Source of the DNA: JBBROS01 sp963752225
Lineage (GTDB): Bacteria > Pseudomonadota > Alphaproteobacteria > Acetobacterales > Acetobacteraceae
DNA: 64,000 nt
NCBI GenBank assembly: GCA_963752225.1
Contig: CAVVXS010000007.1
Span: 186,001-250,000 of the forward strand
Direction: 5' to 3'
How positions within the stretch are numbered: position 1 is the first letter of the stretch; every line of letters starts with the position of its first letter. A program made the position numbers and the translations under genes. This document shows positions 1-9,691 of this stretch, piece after piece. The notes beneath the pieces were generated by a model. It saw nothing but the letters and a program-made list of their open reading frames with translations, had not been told where the DNA came from and ran no database searches.

Positions 1-14
1 AGCTGGAGGCGCCA

Positions 15-875
15 ATGACCCGTCCGATCTCTGCCAAGACGCTCAGTTTCGTCCGCGCCGCCGTCGTGGCCACAGGCTTAGGCCTTGCCGCCACCCAAGC
101 GCATGCGGCGGTCGTGACCGACGTGACCTGGGCCCCGGCCGGAAACGTGACCTTCAACTCGTTCCAGGTGAGCGACTTCTCACAAGTCGCATTTACCGGT
201 CCGGCGGCTGGCGGCGCGGTCAACTTCACCGACACCGGGTTCCTGCCGATCTCCCAATTCAATTTCAACGGCACCAGCACCAATCCGAGCGGCTACACGC
301 TGTATTTCGCCTTCAACGGCACTGGCACCGTCAACCAGCCGCAAATCAACGCCGGCACGCTTGGCAACTTCAACAGTCTGACGTTCGGCTTCTACCAAGT
401 CGCGGGTTCACCGACGTTCACGCCCTCGTTCGCCAGTCAGACCCAGGCCACTCCCCCGACCATCGACGGGATCACCTCGACCTCAGGGGCCTTGCCGGGC
501 ACCTTGTTGGCCACGGGTTCATTGACGAATGGAACGGTGTTCGGGTCGACCAACGGCGGTGGGCTGTTCTCGCCAGGGTCCAATGTGCTGACGACGTTCA
601 CCCCGGTGCCGAGTGCCGCCGCGTCTGCGTTCTTCGTCGATCCCTCGATCAGCGGCTATCCGCTGAACCTGTCGGCAATCTTCACGAATACGCCGCAAGG
701 CTTTTCGTTCTTTAACGTGGGCGGTCAACTCGCCGGCTTCAACATCTTCCAGGGCGGCGGGCAAGCCGACTTCGTCGGCACTCCGACCCCCGTTCCGGAA
801 CCGGTCAGCCTGACGTTGCTCGGCGCCGGCCTTGCGTTTGCCGGCTTCGCCCGGAGCCGCCGCCAAGCCTTCTGA
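15..875 (+). CDS. PEP-CTERM sorting domain protein
   Basis: A 286-aa exported protein of unknown role. Residues 1-32 form a signal peptide (basic start, hydrophobic core, A-x-A-type cleavage near QAHA). The body is rich in Gly, Thr, Asn and Phe, as in surface or matrix proteins. The C-terminus has VPEPVSLTLLGAGL followed by a hydrophobic segment and the basic tail RSRR, the PEP-CTERM signal that exosortase recognises and cleaves. A strong ribosome site (GGAGG) lies about 6 nt before the ATG. A hairpin terminator follows the stop. No exosortase gene is in the window, so it must be encoded elsewhere. The nearby acyltransferase belongs to the same PEP-CTERM system. Confidence 0.85.
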   Translation: MTRPISAKTLSFVRAAVVATGLGLAATQAHAAVVTDVTWAPAGNVTFNSFQVSDFSQVAFTGPAAGGAVNFTDTGFLPISQFNFNGTSTNPSGYTLYFAFNGTGTVNQPQINAGTLGNFNSLTFGFYQVAGSPTFTPSFASQTQATPPTIDGITSTSGALPGTLLATGSLTNGTVFGSTNGGGLFSPGSNVLTTFTPVPSAAASAFFVDPSISGYPLNLSAIFTNTPQGFSFFNVGGQLAGFNIFQGGGQADFVGTPTPVPEPVSLTLLGAGLAFAGFARSRRQAF

Positions 876-901
876 GTTCGCCGTCATGGTCTAAGTCCGA
901 C

Positions 902-940
902 AGGTCTGTCTTCCCATCGGGGAGGCAGACCTTTTCTTTT
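902..940 (+). terminator. Rho-independent terminator after PEP-CTERM gene
   Basis: A stem of about 14 pairs (arms near 902-915 and 919-932, two G-U pairs) is followed by TTTTCTTTT. It lies 27 nt after the stop of the PEP-CTERM gene and separates it from the ThiF-nitroreductase gene. Confidence 0.85.
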
Positions 941-984
941 GGCCCCCTCGCCCCCATCGTCGTGTTCCGAATTCGCCCGGAGCG

Positions 985-3330
985 ATGACCATGTTTTCCT
1001 ATGACGTCGCTTTCAGCCGAAACCTCGGCTGGACCACGGAATGGGAGCAGGCCGCCCTTCGCGCCAAGCGCGTCGCGATCGCCGGCATGGGCGGGGTCGG
1101 CGGATCGCACCTCCTGGCCTTGACCCGGCTCGGCATCGGCGCGTTCAGCATCGCCGACTTCGACACCTTCGACGTTGTCAACCTCAACCGCCAGGCCGGC
1201 GCCAACGCGGCGAGCATGGGACGGCCCAAGGTCGACGTGATGGCCGAACAGGCGGCGGCGATCAATCCGGAACTGCGGATCACCCGCTTCGGCGAGGGCG
1301 TGACGGAACAGAACCTGGACCGCTTCCTCGACGGGTGCGATCTGCTCGTGGACGGGCTCGACTTCTTCGTTCTCGACATCCGGGCGCGGCTGTTCGCCCG
1401 TGCCTACGCGCGCGGCATCCCCGCCGTGACCGCGGCGCCGATCGGCATGGGGACCGGGTTCCTTGCCTTCATACCCGGCGGCCAAACCTTCGAGCAGTAT
1501 TTTCGGCTCGACGGACAACCGGAGCAGGAACAATACCTGCGCTTCCTGATGGGGGTCGCGCCGCGCGGGCTGCATCGGAGCTATCTCGCCGACGACACCC
1601 GGGTCGACCTCGCGGCCCGGCGCGGTCCGTCCACGGTGGCCGCCTGCGAGTTCTGCGCGGGGATGGTGGCGACGCAGGCGCTGAAGATCCTGCTCGGACG
1701 CGGACAGGTTCCGGCGGCGCCGGTGCATCTCACGATCGACGCCTACCTCGGACGCGCGGTCCGCACCCGGCTGCGCTGGGGCAACGCCGGGCCGCTGCAG
1801 CGGGTCAAGCGCGCGGTGGCGCGCCGGGTCTACGGGGCGATGGCGGCGCGCAGCCCGGCGCCGGCGGCGGCGGCGCTGCCCGACCTTCCGGTCTACGCCA
1901 TCCTGGACGCCGCACGCTGGGCGCCGAGCGGCGACAACGTGCAGCCGTGGCGGTTCGAGATCCTGGACGCGGCAGCCGCGCGGGTGCGCATCCACCTTGC
2001 GGGCGGCACCGGCGACAACCCGTACCAGTACCGGGGCGGCGAACCGATCCTGCTGGCCGGCGGGATGCTGCTGGAAAGCCTGCGCATCGCCGCCACTGCG
2101 CAGGGGCGCGGGTTCGAGTGGCGTTCCGCCCCGCAGCCGGCGCCGCGCCGCTGGTTGATCGAAGTCGAGTTCCCGCCGGCGCCGGGGATGGCACCGAGCC
2201 CGCTGCTGGCGGCGCTGCCGATGCGATCGGTGGAGCGCCGGCCGCTCGGGCGCACTCGCCTCACCGCCGAGGCCAAGCAGGCGCTGGCCGAGGCGCTCGG
2301 TCCCGACCTGTCCGTCACCTGGCACGAGACCGCGCGCGAGCGGGCGACGCTGGCCCGGCTCGGCGCGATGGCGACCGCGATCCGGCTGCGCGCGCCGGAA
2401 GCCTTCGCCGTGCATCGCGAAGTGATCGACTGGGCCAATGCCCGCAGCGCCTCCGGCCTGCCGGCACGGGCGGTCGGCCTGGACCGCGCGACCCTGTCGA
2501 TCATGCGATGGGGAATGGTGAGCTGGCAGCGCATGCGGCGGCTCAATGCCCTGCTCGGCACCGGCGGCGCCGCGCTGCAGCTCGACGTGCTGCCGGGACT
2601 GCGCAGCGCCGCGTTTTTCTCCGTGCGCGCCCGGGCGGGGGATCGTGGCGAGCCGGTGCTCGCGGCACTCCGCGACGGGGAGCGGCTGCAGCGGTTCTGG
2701 CTGACCGCGACCCGGTTGGGCCTAGGCGTACAGCCGGCCCTCGCGACGGTGATTTTTGCCGATCACGGCGCTCAAGGGACGCCGTTCAGCGCGGCGGCCG
2801 GGCTGCCCGAACGGGCGAACCGTCTGGCGGCATCGGTCGCCGCGGTGCTGGGGCCGGTCGGCGAACTACGCTTCCTCGGCCGGATCGGGCTGCGGCCGGC
2901 GGGCATGCCCCGGCCGCGTTCGGTGCGCCGTCCGTTGGCGGACCTGCTGGTCGGGTCAGCCCAGGGCGGCGTGCCGGACCACGTCGGCGGACCACAACGA
3001 GCCCTCGCCGGTGATGAAGTTCCACACGACCGGCTGCTCCCGGTGGATCCGGTCGAGCACGGTGCCGATCGCGCCGATGGCGGGCTGCCGCTCGCCGTGG
3101 AACTCGACGGTCGGCCCGACCGGCTGGAAGTGGATCGCGGTCGCCTGGAGCAAGCGGATCAGGCTGCGCTCCATGATGGCGCACCAATGGGTGAGGTTGG
3201 CTTGGCCGCTGACGGCGACGATGCCCTGCATCAGGCACAGGCGCATCAGCGCGGCGGCAGCCGGGCTGACGCCGGCGCGCTCGCGGGTCAGCGCGAAGCG
3301 CGAGATCTCGCCGGTCGCGCTGACCGGTAG
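985..3330 (+). CDS. ThiF (E1-like) / nitroreductase fusion enzyme
   Basis: Residues about 1-280 are an E1-like adenylating domain. The nucleotide loop GMGGVGG is at 34-40, the acidic DFD at 58-60 and NLNRQ at about 66-70; a single CEFC stands where ThiF/MoeB proteins have two Zn-binding CxxC pairs. Residues about 300-640 are a nitroreductase-fold domain starting ARWAPSGDNVQPWRF, the FMN-binding signature. The domain order matches the known PRK07877-type family, whose substrate is unknown. Start chosen at ATG 985 with GGAGCG upstream. The recognisable protein ends near residue 655 (about 2950). The frame then runs 375 nt antisense through the convergent acyltransferase gene to TAG 3330, so the last ~125 residues are probably read-through of a lost stop. 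It lies between two PEP-CTERM-system genes. Confidence 0.8.
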   Translation: MTMFSYDVAFSRNLGWTTEWEQAALRAKRVAIAGMGGVGGSHLLALTRLGIGAFSIADFDTFDVVNLNRQAGANAASMGRPKVDVMAEQAAAINPELRITRFGEGVTEQNLDRFLDGCDLLVDGLDFFVLDIRARLFARAYARGIPAVTAAPIGMGTGFLAFIPGGQTFEQYFRLDGQPEQEQYLRFLMGVAPRGLHRSYLADDTRVDLAARRGPSTVAACEFCAGMVATQALKILLGRGQVPAAPVHLTIDAYLGRAVRTRLRWGNAGPLQRVKRAVARRVYGAMAARSPAPAAAALPDLPVYAILDAARWAPSGDNVQPWRFEILDAAAARVRIHLAGGTGDNPYQYRGGEPILLAGGMLLESLRIAATAQGRGFEWRSAPQPAPRRWLIEVEFPPAPGMAPSPLLAALPMRSVERRPLGRTRLTAEAKQALAEALGPDLSVTWHETARERATLARLGAMATAIRLRAPEAFAVHREVIDWANARSASGLPARAVGLDRATLSIMRWGMVSWQRMRRLNALLGTGGAALQLDVLPGLRSAAFFSVRARAGDRGEPVLAALRDGERLQRFWLTATRLGLGVQPALATVIFADHGAQGTPFSAAAGLPERANRLAASVAAVLGPVGELRFLGRIGLRPAGMPRPRSVRRPLADLLVGSAQGGVPDHVGGPQRALAGDEVPHDRLLPVDPVEHGADRADGGLPLAVELDGRPDRLEVDRGRLEQADQAALHDGAPMGEVGLAADGDDALHQAQAHQRGGSRADAGALAGQREARDLAGRADR

Positions 3331-3645
3331 CGGCGCCAGCACGTAGTCTTCGCAGACCCGGCTCATGGGGAAGCTCGCATGGCCGGCGCCGGCGGTCGGC
3401 AGCACGATGCGGACGGTGCCGAGCGTGGCCCCAGTCAGCCGGCTGCGCACGAGGACGTGGCGCGAATGGCAATCGAACGCATCCTGCTCGAGACCGTCGG
3501 CGCCAGGCTCGAAGCCGCGCTCCTCGCAGTACACGCGATAGCGCAGCCGTTGGGCGTCCCGCACCTGCTCGGGCGTGTGGGCGACGAAAACGTGCAGCTC
3601 GTCACGCGCCGCGACGATCGCGTCGCTGAATGCGGCCTGAAGCAT
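2956..3645 (-). CDS. PEP-CTERM/exosortase-associated acyltransferase
   Basis: A GNAT-fold protein resembling autoinducer (LuxI-type) synthases, of the family found beside exosortase/PEP-CTERM systems. The signature RLRYRVYCEERGFE lies near the N-terminus and is followed by DCHSRHVLVR and the strand GTVRIVLP. The acyl acceptor is not known for the family. The start was set at ATG 3645 because GGAGAGGG (3658-3651) sits 5 nt upstream, giving 229 aa. A GTG at 3696 and an ATG at 3660 are in frame but lack such a site. The gene converges on the ThiF-nitroreductase gene and overlaps the extended frame of that gene. Its promoter must lie in the A+T-rich gap to its right. Confidence 0.82.
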   Translation of the reverse strand: MLQAAFSDAIVAARDELHVFVAHTPEQVRDAQRLRYRVYCEERGFEPGADGLEQDAFDCHSRHVLVRSRLTGATLGTVRIVLPTAGAGHASFPMSRVCEDYVLAPLPVSATGEISRFALTRERAGVSPAAAALMRLCLMQGIVAVSGQANLTHWCAIMERSLIRLLQATAIHFQPVGPTVEFHGERQPAIGAIGTVLDRIHREQPVVWNFITGEGSLWSADVVRHAALG

Positions 3646-3729
3646 ATCGACCCTCTCCATGACGGACCGGTGACACCGGCCATCGTCAAAAAACACATTT
3701 AAGTGAGGTACTACAAGCAGGTCTAAATT

Positions 3730-3752
3730 GTTCGTTCAGTTAAGCAACGAAC
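3730..3752. promoter_or_regulatory. Inverted repeat, possible operator
   Basis: GTTCGTT (3730-3736) and AACGAAC (3746-3752) are perfect 7-nt inverted arms with a 9-nt spacer. No T-run follows, so an operator is more likely than a terminator. It is about 85 nt upstream of the acyltransferase start. Confidence 0.4.
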
Positions 3753-4019
3753 GCGATCCTTGTTGACATTTCGTAACGGACCGATGCGCCTCGCGCCGTC
3801 AATCGCGGAGGCTAACGCATGTAGAGCAATATTCGAGATCGTTTCGAGGCCATCAAGCGTTGCGAATTGAGCATGTTCTACGGAGATGACTTACAATTCG
3901 ACATGTTGAACACTCTTTGTAGATGCAATTTGGACGGCGAACGTTGGCCCGGATAGCTCACGATTACCGGCACTCACAACCACACGTTTCCGTGAGAAAT
4001 CCTGACTGCTTGTAACGAA

Positions 4020-4033
4020 GGACAATTTTGTCC
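4020..4033. promoter_or_regulatory. Short palindrome upstream of dehydrogenase
   Basis: GGACAA-TT-TTGTCC is a 6+6 nt inverted repeat about 97 nt before the dehydrogenase start. Its size and spacing suit a dimeric repressor or activator, but no regulator is identified. Confidence 0.35.
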
Positions 4034-4130
4034 GTCGGTCTGCTGCAACACCCGGCCCAAGACAGGCGGACGCCGGCGTGGCACGGTTCGGACGCGGCCG
4101 ATCGGAGGCCGGCAGGCAAGGAGTTGGAAC

Positions 4131-5057
4131 GTGTCGAAGCAGGTGAACCACGTCGCGGTCCTCGGGACCGGGACGATCGGAGCAAGCTGGGCGGCTTACT
4201 TCCTGGCGCAGGGGCTGAGCGTCGCGGCGAGTGATCCGGCCCCGGGCGGCGAGGCGTTCCTGCGGCGCTTCGTCGACGACGCCTGGCCGACGCTCGAGCA
4301 GCTTGGCCTCGCGCCAGGCGCCGACCGCGCCCGGCTGCGCTTCGACGCCGACCCGGTCGCCGCCGTCGAGGGGGCCGACTTCGTGCAGGAAAACGGGCCG
4401 GAGCGGATCGAGGTCAAGGTCGCGCTGTTCGAGCGCGTCAGCCCATCGCTCCCGCCCGACACGGTCATCGCCAGCAGCAGTTCTACCCTGCTGCCGACCG
4501 CGATGCAGGCCCGCTGCATCCACCCGGAGCGGCTGCTGCTGGGCCACCCGTTCAACCCGCCGCATTTGATCCCGCTGGTGGAAGTGTGCGGCGGCGAGCG
4601 GACGTCCGCCGAGGCGGTCGCGGCGGCGATGGCCTTCTACCGCGCAATCGGCAAGCACCCGATCCGTCTCAACAAGGAGATGCCCGGCCACGTCAGCAAC
4701 CGGCTGCAATCGGCGATATGGCGCGAGGCTGCCTACCTGGTCGAGCAGGGGGTGGTGGACGTGGCCGATGTCGATGCCGCCATCGCTCAGGGACCCGGGC
4801 TGCGTTGGGCGCTGATGGGGCCGATTCTCACCTTCCATTTGGCCGGGGGCGCAGGCGGCCTCGCATACCTGATGGAGCACATCCCGGTCAGCGGGCTGTG
4901 GCCGGACCTCGGCACCCCGGCGATGACCGAGGCGTTCAAGCGCACGCTGATCGACGGGGTCGCGGCCGAGGTCGGTGGGAAATCGGTGCCGGAGCTGGCG
5001 GCCGAGCGTGACCGCAAGCTGCTCGGCGTGCTGAAAGCGGTCGCGCCGCCCGTCTGA
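4131..5057 (+). CDS. 3-hydroxyacyl-CoA / L-carnitine-type dehydrogenase
   Basis: A 308-aa NAD-dependent dehydrogenase of the 3-hydroxyacyl-CoA dehydrogenase family. The N-terminal Rossmann fold has VLGTGTIGASWA at about 10-21. The active-site region reads HPFNPPHLIPLVEV, with the family's catalytic His and the N-P-P motif, followed by E and N in PGHVSNRLQ. The C-terminal helical domain starts near residue 185. Length and motifs fit the single-domain L-carnitine / 3-hydroxybutyryl-CoA dehydrogenase group (PRK07066-like) rather than FadB fusions. The substrate cannot be settled from sequence. GTG start with AGGAG about 8 nt upstream. No carnitine-uptake or CoA-transferase gene is adjacent. Confidence 0.8.
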   Translation: MSKQVNHVAVLGTGTIGASWAAYFLAQGLSVAASDPAPGGEAFLRRFVDDAWPTLEQLGLAPGADRARLRFDADPVAAVEGADFVQENGPERIEVKVALFERVSPSLPPDTVIASSSSTLLPTAMQARCIHPERLLLGHPFNPPHLIPLVEVCGGERTSAEAVAAAMAFYRAIGKHPIRLNKEMPGHVSNRLQSAIWREAAYLVEQGVVDVADVDAAIAQGPGLRWALMGPILTFHLAGGAGGLAYLMEHIPVSGLWPDLGTPAMTEAFKRTLIDGVAAEVGGKSVPELAAERDRKLLGVLKAVAPPV

Positions 5058-5089
5058 CGGGCCGGCACGGCCGCCGCGCTGCCGGCCCG
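5058..5089. terminator. Bidirectional hairpin between convergent genes
   Basis: A perfect 10-pair stem, CGGGCCGGCA (5058-5067) with TGCCGGCCCG (5080-5089), starts directly after the dehydrogenase stop and faces the leftward TIGR02300 gene. There is no strong T-run. Confidence 0.6.
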
Positions 5090-5110
5090 GGGGCGGACCG
5101 GCGCCCGGCG

Positions 5111-5446
5111 CTACAGGTCCTTTTCGTCGCTTTCCGGCTCGACCTCGATGTCAGCGCCAAGGGTGTCCGCGTCGTCCTCGAGGTCGCTGGTGTCCTCCAG
5201 CACGTCTTCCTCGGCCTCGTCCTCCGCGGGCTCGACCTCGACGTCGCCATCCTCCAGGCCGGGGGCAGGCGGCTTCTTCACCCGCACCTTCTCCTCGACG
5301 TTGCCGCCGCCGCGCTTGGGCCGCGGCTGGTCGAGCGGCTGCTCGGTGCCGCATTTCGGGCAGATCGCCGGGCTCTTGCTCAGGTCGTAGAATTTGGTGC
5401 TGCACGAGACGCAGACGCGCTTGGTGCCGAGTTCAGCCTTAACCAT
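5111..5446 (-). CDS. TIGR02300 family zinc-ribbon-like protein
   Basis: A 111-aa protein of the alphaproteobacterial TIGR02300 family, function unknown. The conserved N-terminus begins MVKAELGTKRVCVSC, with paired cysteines (CVSC and CPKC about 17 residues later) that should bind one metal ion. The rest is a low-complexity acidic tail of Glu and Asp with a short basic patch (VRVKK). Start taken at ATG 5446 because family similarity begins there and GGGGAC precedes it; an in-frame upstream extension to 5554 has no similarity. Divergent from aroA with 140 nt between. Confidence 0.85.
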   Translation of the reverse strand: MVKAELGTKRVCVSCSTKFYDLSKSPAICPKCGTEQPLDQPRPKRGGGNVEEKVRVKKPPAPGLEDGDVEVEPAEDEAEEDVLEDTSDLEDDADTLGADIEVEPESDEKDL

Positions 5447-5586
5447 CAGGTCCCCATCAACGGTCGTGCGACGTGCAATGCGCGAAGGGCGCGGCCCATG
5501 CCACCGACGCTGCCTCCTGTCAAACGCTGCTCCTGTCAAACGGGAAGCGCGCATGGTAAGCGGCCCGGCCTTCGAACGAGCCCTGC

Positions 5587-6912
5587 ATGCACTCCGCGCC
5601 CAAACCCATGACCGGCCGCCGCCCCGCCGCCCCGCTGACCGGACGGATCACCGTGCCCGGCGACAAGAGCATCAGCCACCGTGCGCTGATGTTCGCAGCC
5701 CTCGCGGTCGGCGAAACCCGCATCGATGGATTGCTCGAGGGCGAGGACGTGCTGCGCACCGCCGCCGCCATGCGCGCGCTGGGCGCCGACGTGGTTCAGG
5801 ACGCGCCGGGCCGCTGGCGGGTGGCCGGGCGAGGCATCGGCGGGCTGACCGAGCCCGGCGACGTGCTCGACATGGGCAACTCCGGCACTGCGGCGCGGCT
5901 GCTGTGCGGCATCCTCGCCAGCCACGACCTGTTCGCGGTGATGACCGGCGACGCCAGCCTGCGCCGGCGACCGATGCGCCGCGTCACCGATCCGCTCGCG
6001 GCCTGCGGCGCCCGCTTCGAGGGACGCGAGGGCGGCCGGCTGCCGTTGGCGATCCGCGGCGCACGCGACGCGCTGCCGATTGAGTACCGGCTGCCGGTGG
6101 CGTCGGCCCAGGTGAAGTCGGCGCTGCTGCTGGCCGGACTGAACGCCCCGGGCTGGACCACGGTGGAGGAGCCGGAGCCGACCCGCGACCACAGCGAACG
6201 GATGCTGCGGCATTTCGGCGCCGAGGTGACGGTCGAGCCGGACGGGCGGGGCCGGGTGATCCGCTTGCGGGGTCAGCCGGAGCTGGTGGCCGCTGACGTG
6301 GTGGTGCCAGGCGACCCGTCTTCGGCCGCGTTCCCAATCGTGGCGGCGCTGCTGGTGCCGGGCTCGCGGGTGTTGATCGAGGGTGTCGGCCTCAACCCGG
6401 CGCGGACCGGGCTGTTCGCGACGCTGCGGGACATGGGCGCCGATCTTACCGTCCAGAACGAACGCATCGAAGGCGGCGAGCCGGTGGGCGACATCGCGGT
6501 GGCCGCCGGCCCGTTGCGGGGCGTCGAGGTGCCACCTGAGCGGGCGCCGAGCATGATCGACGAATATCCGGTGCTGGCGGCCGCCGCGGCGGCCGCGCAA
6601 GGGCGGACGCGGATGCGCGGGCTTTCGGAACTGCGCGTCAAGGAAAGCGACCGGCTGTCCGCGACGGCGGCGATGTTGACGGCGAACGGCGTTGCGGTGT
6701 CGGTCGAGGGTGACGACCTCCTGGTGGAGGGCGGCCCGGTGCCGGGCGGGGCCGTGGTTGCGACGCACATGGACCACCGTATCGCCATGAGCGCGCTGGT
6801 GCTCGGCCAGGCTGCCGGGGCGCCGATCGGGGTGGACGATGCGGCTTTCATCGACACCAGCTTTCCGCGCTTTGCCGAACTGATGCGCGGCCTGGGTGCA
6901 AGCATTGAGTAG
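5587..6912 (+). CDS. aroA: 3-phosphoshikimate 1-carboxyvinyltransferase (EPSP synthase)
   Basis: Joins shikimate-3-phosphate and phosphoenolpyruvate to make EPSP, the sixth step of the shikimate pathway. The 441 aa carry PGDKSISHR (24-32), the second-substrate loop MGNSGTAARLL, GDPSSAAFP, APSMIDEYP and ELRVKESDR. Overall it closely follows the class II enzymes typified by Agrobacterium CP4. Where I recall CP4 having Ala (NAATG), which confers glyphosate tolerance, this protein has Gly (NSGTA). It is the first gene of the aroA-cmk-rpsA set common in alphaproteobacteria. The ATG at 5587 fits the family; PGDKS begins about 24 residues in. Confidence 0.95.
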   Translation: MHSAPKPMTGRRPAAPLTGRITVPGDKSISHRALMFAALAVGETRIDGLLEGEDVLRTAAAMRALGADVVQDAPGRWRVAGRGIGGLTEPGDVLDMGNSGTAARLLCGILASHDLFAVMTGDASLRRRPMRRVTDPLAACGARFEGREGGRLPLAIRGARDALPIEYRLPVASAQVKSALLLAGLNAPGWTTVEEPEPTRDHSERMLRHFGAEVTVEPDGRGRVIRLRGQPELVAADVVVPGDPSSAAFPIVAALLVPGSRVLIEGVGLNPARTGLFATLRDMGADLTVQNERIEGGEPVGDIAVAAGPLRGVEVPPERAPSMIDEYPVLAAAAAAAQGRTRMRGLSELRVKESDRLSATAAMLTANGVAVSVEGDDLLVEGGPVPGGAVVATHMDHRIAMSALVLGQAAGAPIGVDDAAFIDTSFPRFAELMRGLGASIE

Positions 6913-7068
6913 CCGTCGCCGCCACACCCGCGTCACCGTCGGACGCGATCCGGCGGTCCCAGCGGTTCGGTTCGGTTCGATGCTCCACGGCGACGTGGAA
7001 CGGTCCGCGCGTCCCGACCACCGGCCCGGCGACGGGGCCCGCGGGGATGGTCGTACGGGAGTCGGAAG

Positions 7069-7701
7069 GTGACGCCGCTCGTTGTTGCCATCGACGGTCC
7101 GGCGTCCGCGGGCAAGGGCACCTTGGCGCGGCGGTTGGCGGCGGCGTTGGGCTTGCCGCATCTCGACACCGGGTTGCTGTATCGCGCCACCGGGCGGCGC
7201 TTGCTCGATGCCGGGCTCGACCCGGCCGATCCCGACGCGGCCGCGGGCGCGGCGGAGGCCCTGGCCGCGTCCGATCTCGCCCGCAGCGACCTGCGCGGAC
7301 CCGAGGCCGACCGGGCGTCCAGCTTGGTCGCGGCGGTGCCGGCGGTGCGGGCCGCGTTGCTCGCCTTCCAGCGCCGTGTCGCGGCCGCGGGCGCCGTGCT
7401 CGATGGGCGCGACATCGGCACCGTGGTGTGCCCGGACGCGCCGGTGAAGCTGTTCGTGACGGCGGCGCTCGAAGCGCGGGCGCGGCGGCGCTGGCTGGAG
7501 TTGCAGGGCAGGGGCGTCGCCGTGCCGCCGGAACAGGTCGAGGCAGAGATGCGGGCGCGCGACGCGCAGGATGGCGGGCGCGCCGCGGCGCCGATGCGCC
7601 CGGCGGCTGACGCCGTGCTGCTGGACACCACCGCGCTCGATGCGGATGCCGTATTTGCACGCGCGATGGAAATCGTCCGCGCCCGAACCGGTTCCGCTTG
7701 A
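7069..7701 (+). CDS. cmk: Cytidylate kinase
   Basis: Phosphorylates CMP and dCMP with ATP in pyrimidine salvage. The 210-aa protein begins with the P-loop AIDGPASAGKGTLARRLA (about 7-24), followed by LDTGLLYRA and the DGRDIGTVVCPDA motif near 125. The lid RARRRWLELQGRG and the D-x-x-D region RDAQDGGRAAAPM are also present. The start is GTG 7069 with GGAAG just upstream. It lies 156 nt after aroA and 184 nt before rpsA, the usual neighbour. Confidence 0.95.
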   Translation: MTPLVVAIDGPASAGKGTLARRLAAALGLPHLDTGLLYRATGRRLLDAGLDPADPDAAAGAAEALAASDLARSDLRGPEADRASSLVAAVPAVRAALLAFQRRVAAAGAVLDGRDIGTVVCPDAPVKLFVTAALEARARRRWLELQGRGVAVPPEQVEAEMRARDAQDGGRAAAPMRPAADAVLLDTTALDADAVFARAMEIVRARTGSA

Positions 7702-7885
7702 CTCTGCTTCTGCGGATCGTATGTCTGGGCGCAACGCTGCGGTCCCTGGGGCCGGAGCGTTATTGCGTTTTAACCGCTCCCGCAGCTTTCCCGGCCCGGG
7801 AGTAGACGCCTCCGCCGCTCGCGGCCGGATGCGCATTCCGAAGTTGCCGGTTCGCCGGCTTCGATCACAGGAACCGACCCACCAC
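7702..7885 (+). other. rpsA leader region
   Basis: 184 nt between cmk and rpsA with no gene. It contains a G+C-rich palindrome (CCCGGCCCGGG near 7790-7800), and the ATG of rpsA lacks a well-placed ribosome site (AGGAA is about 13 nt away). In other proteobacteria S1 represses its own mRNA through a structured leader; that role here is inference. Confidence 0.4.
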
Positions 7886-9625
<1,740 letters not shown>

Positions 9626-9691
9626 GCAGGACCGCCTTTTGGAACCGAGCTTGCCAAGTCCAGAGGGTCCAGGGCAGCGCCCTGGCCTTCC

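Larger units (their letters stand above)
3646..4130. other. A+T-rich intergenic regulatory region
   Basis: About 485 nt without a convincing gene, clearly poorer in G+C than the surroundings, between the leftward acyltransferase and the rightward dehydrogenase. It must hold both promoters. A TTGACA-like hexamer lies near 3763, and two inverted repeats are listed separately. Short frames here have no recognisable protein and no good ribosome sites. Confidence 0.6.

Noticed and set aside
805..2415. A 536-codon minus-strand frame over the ThiF-nitroreductase gene
   Set aside because: It has no motifs and is rich in Arg, Gln and His, whereas the plus strand shows complete domains.
3831..4030. 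Short frames in the A+T-rich gap before the dehydrogenase
   Set aside because: None has a ribosome site, recognisable motifs or coding-like composition.
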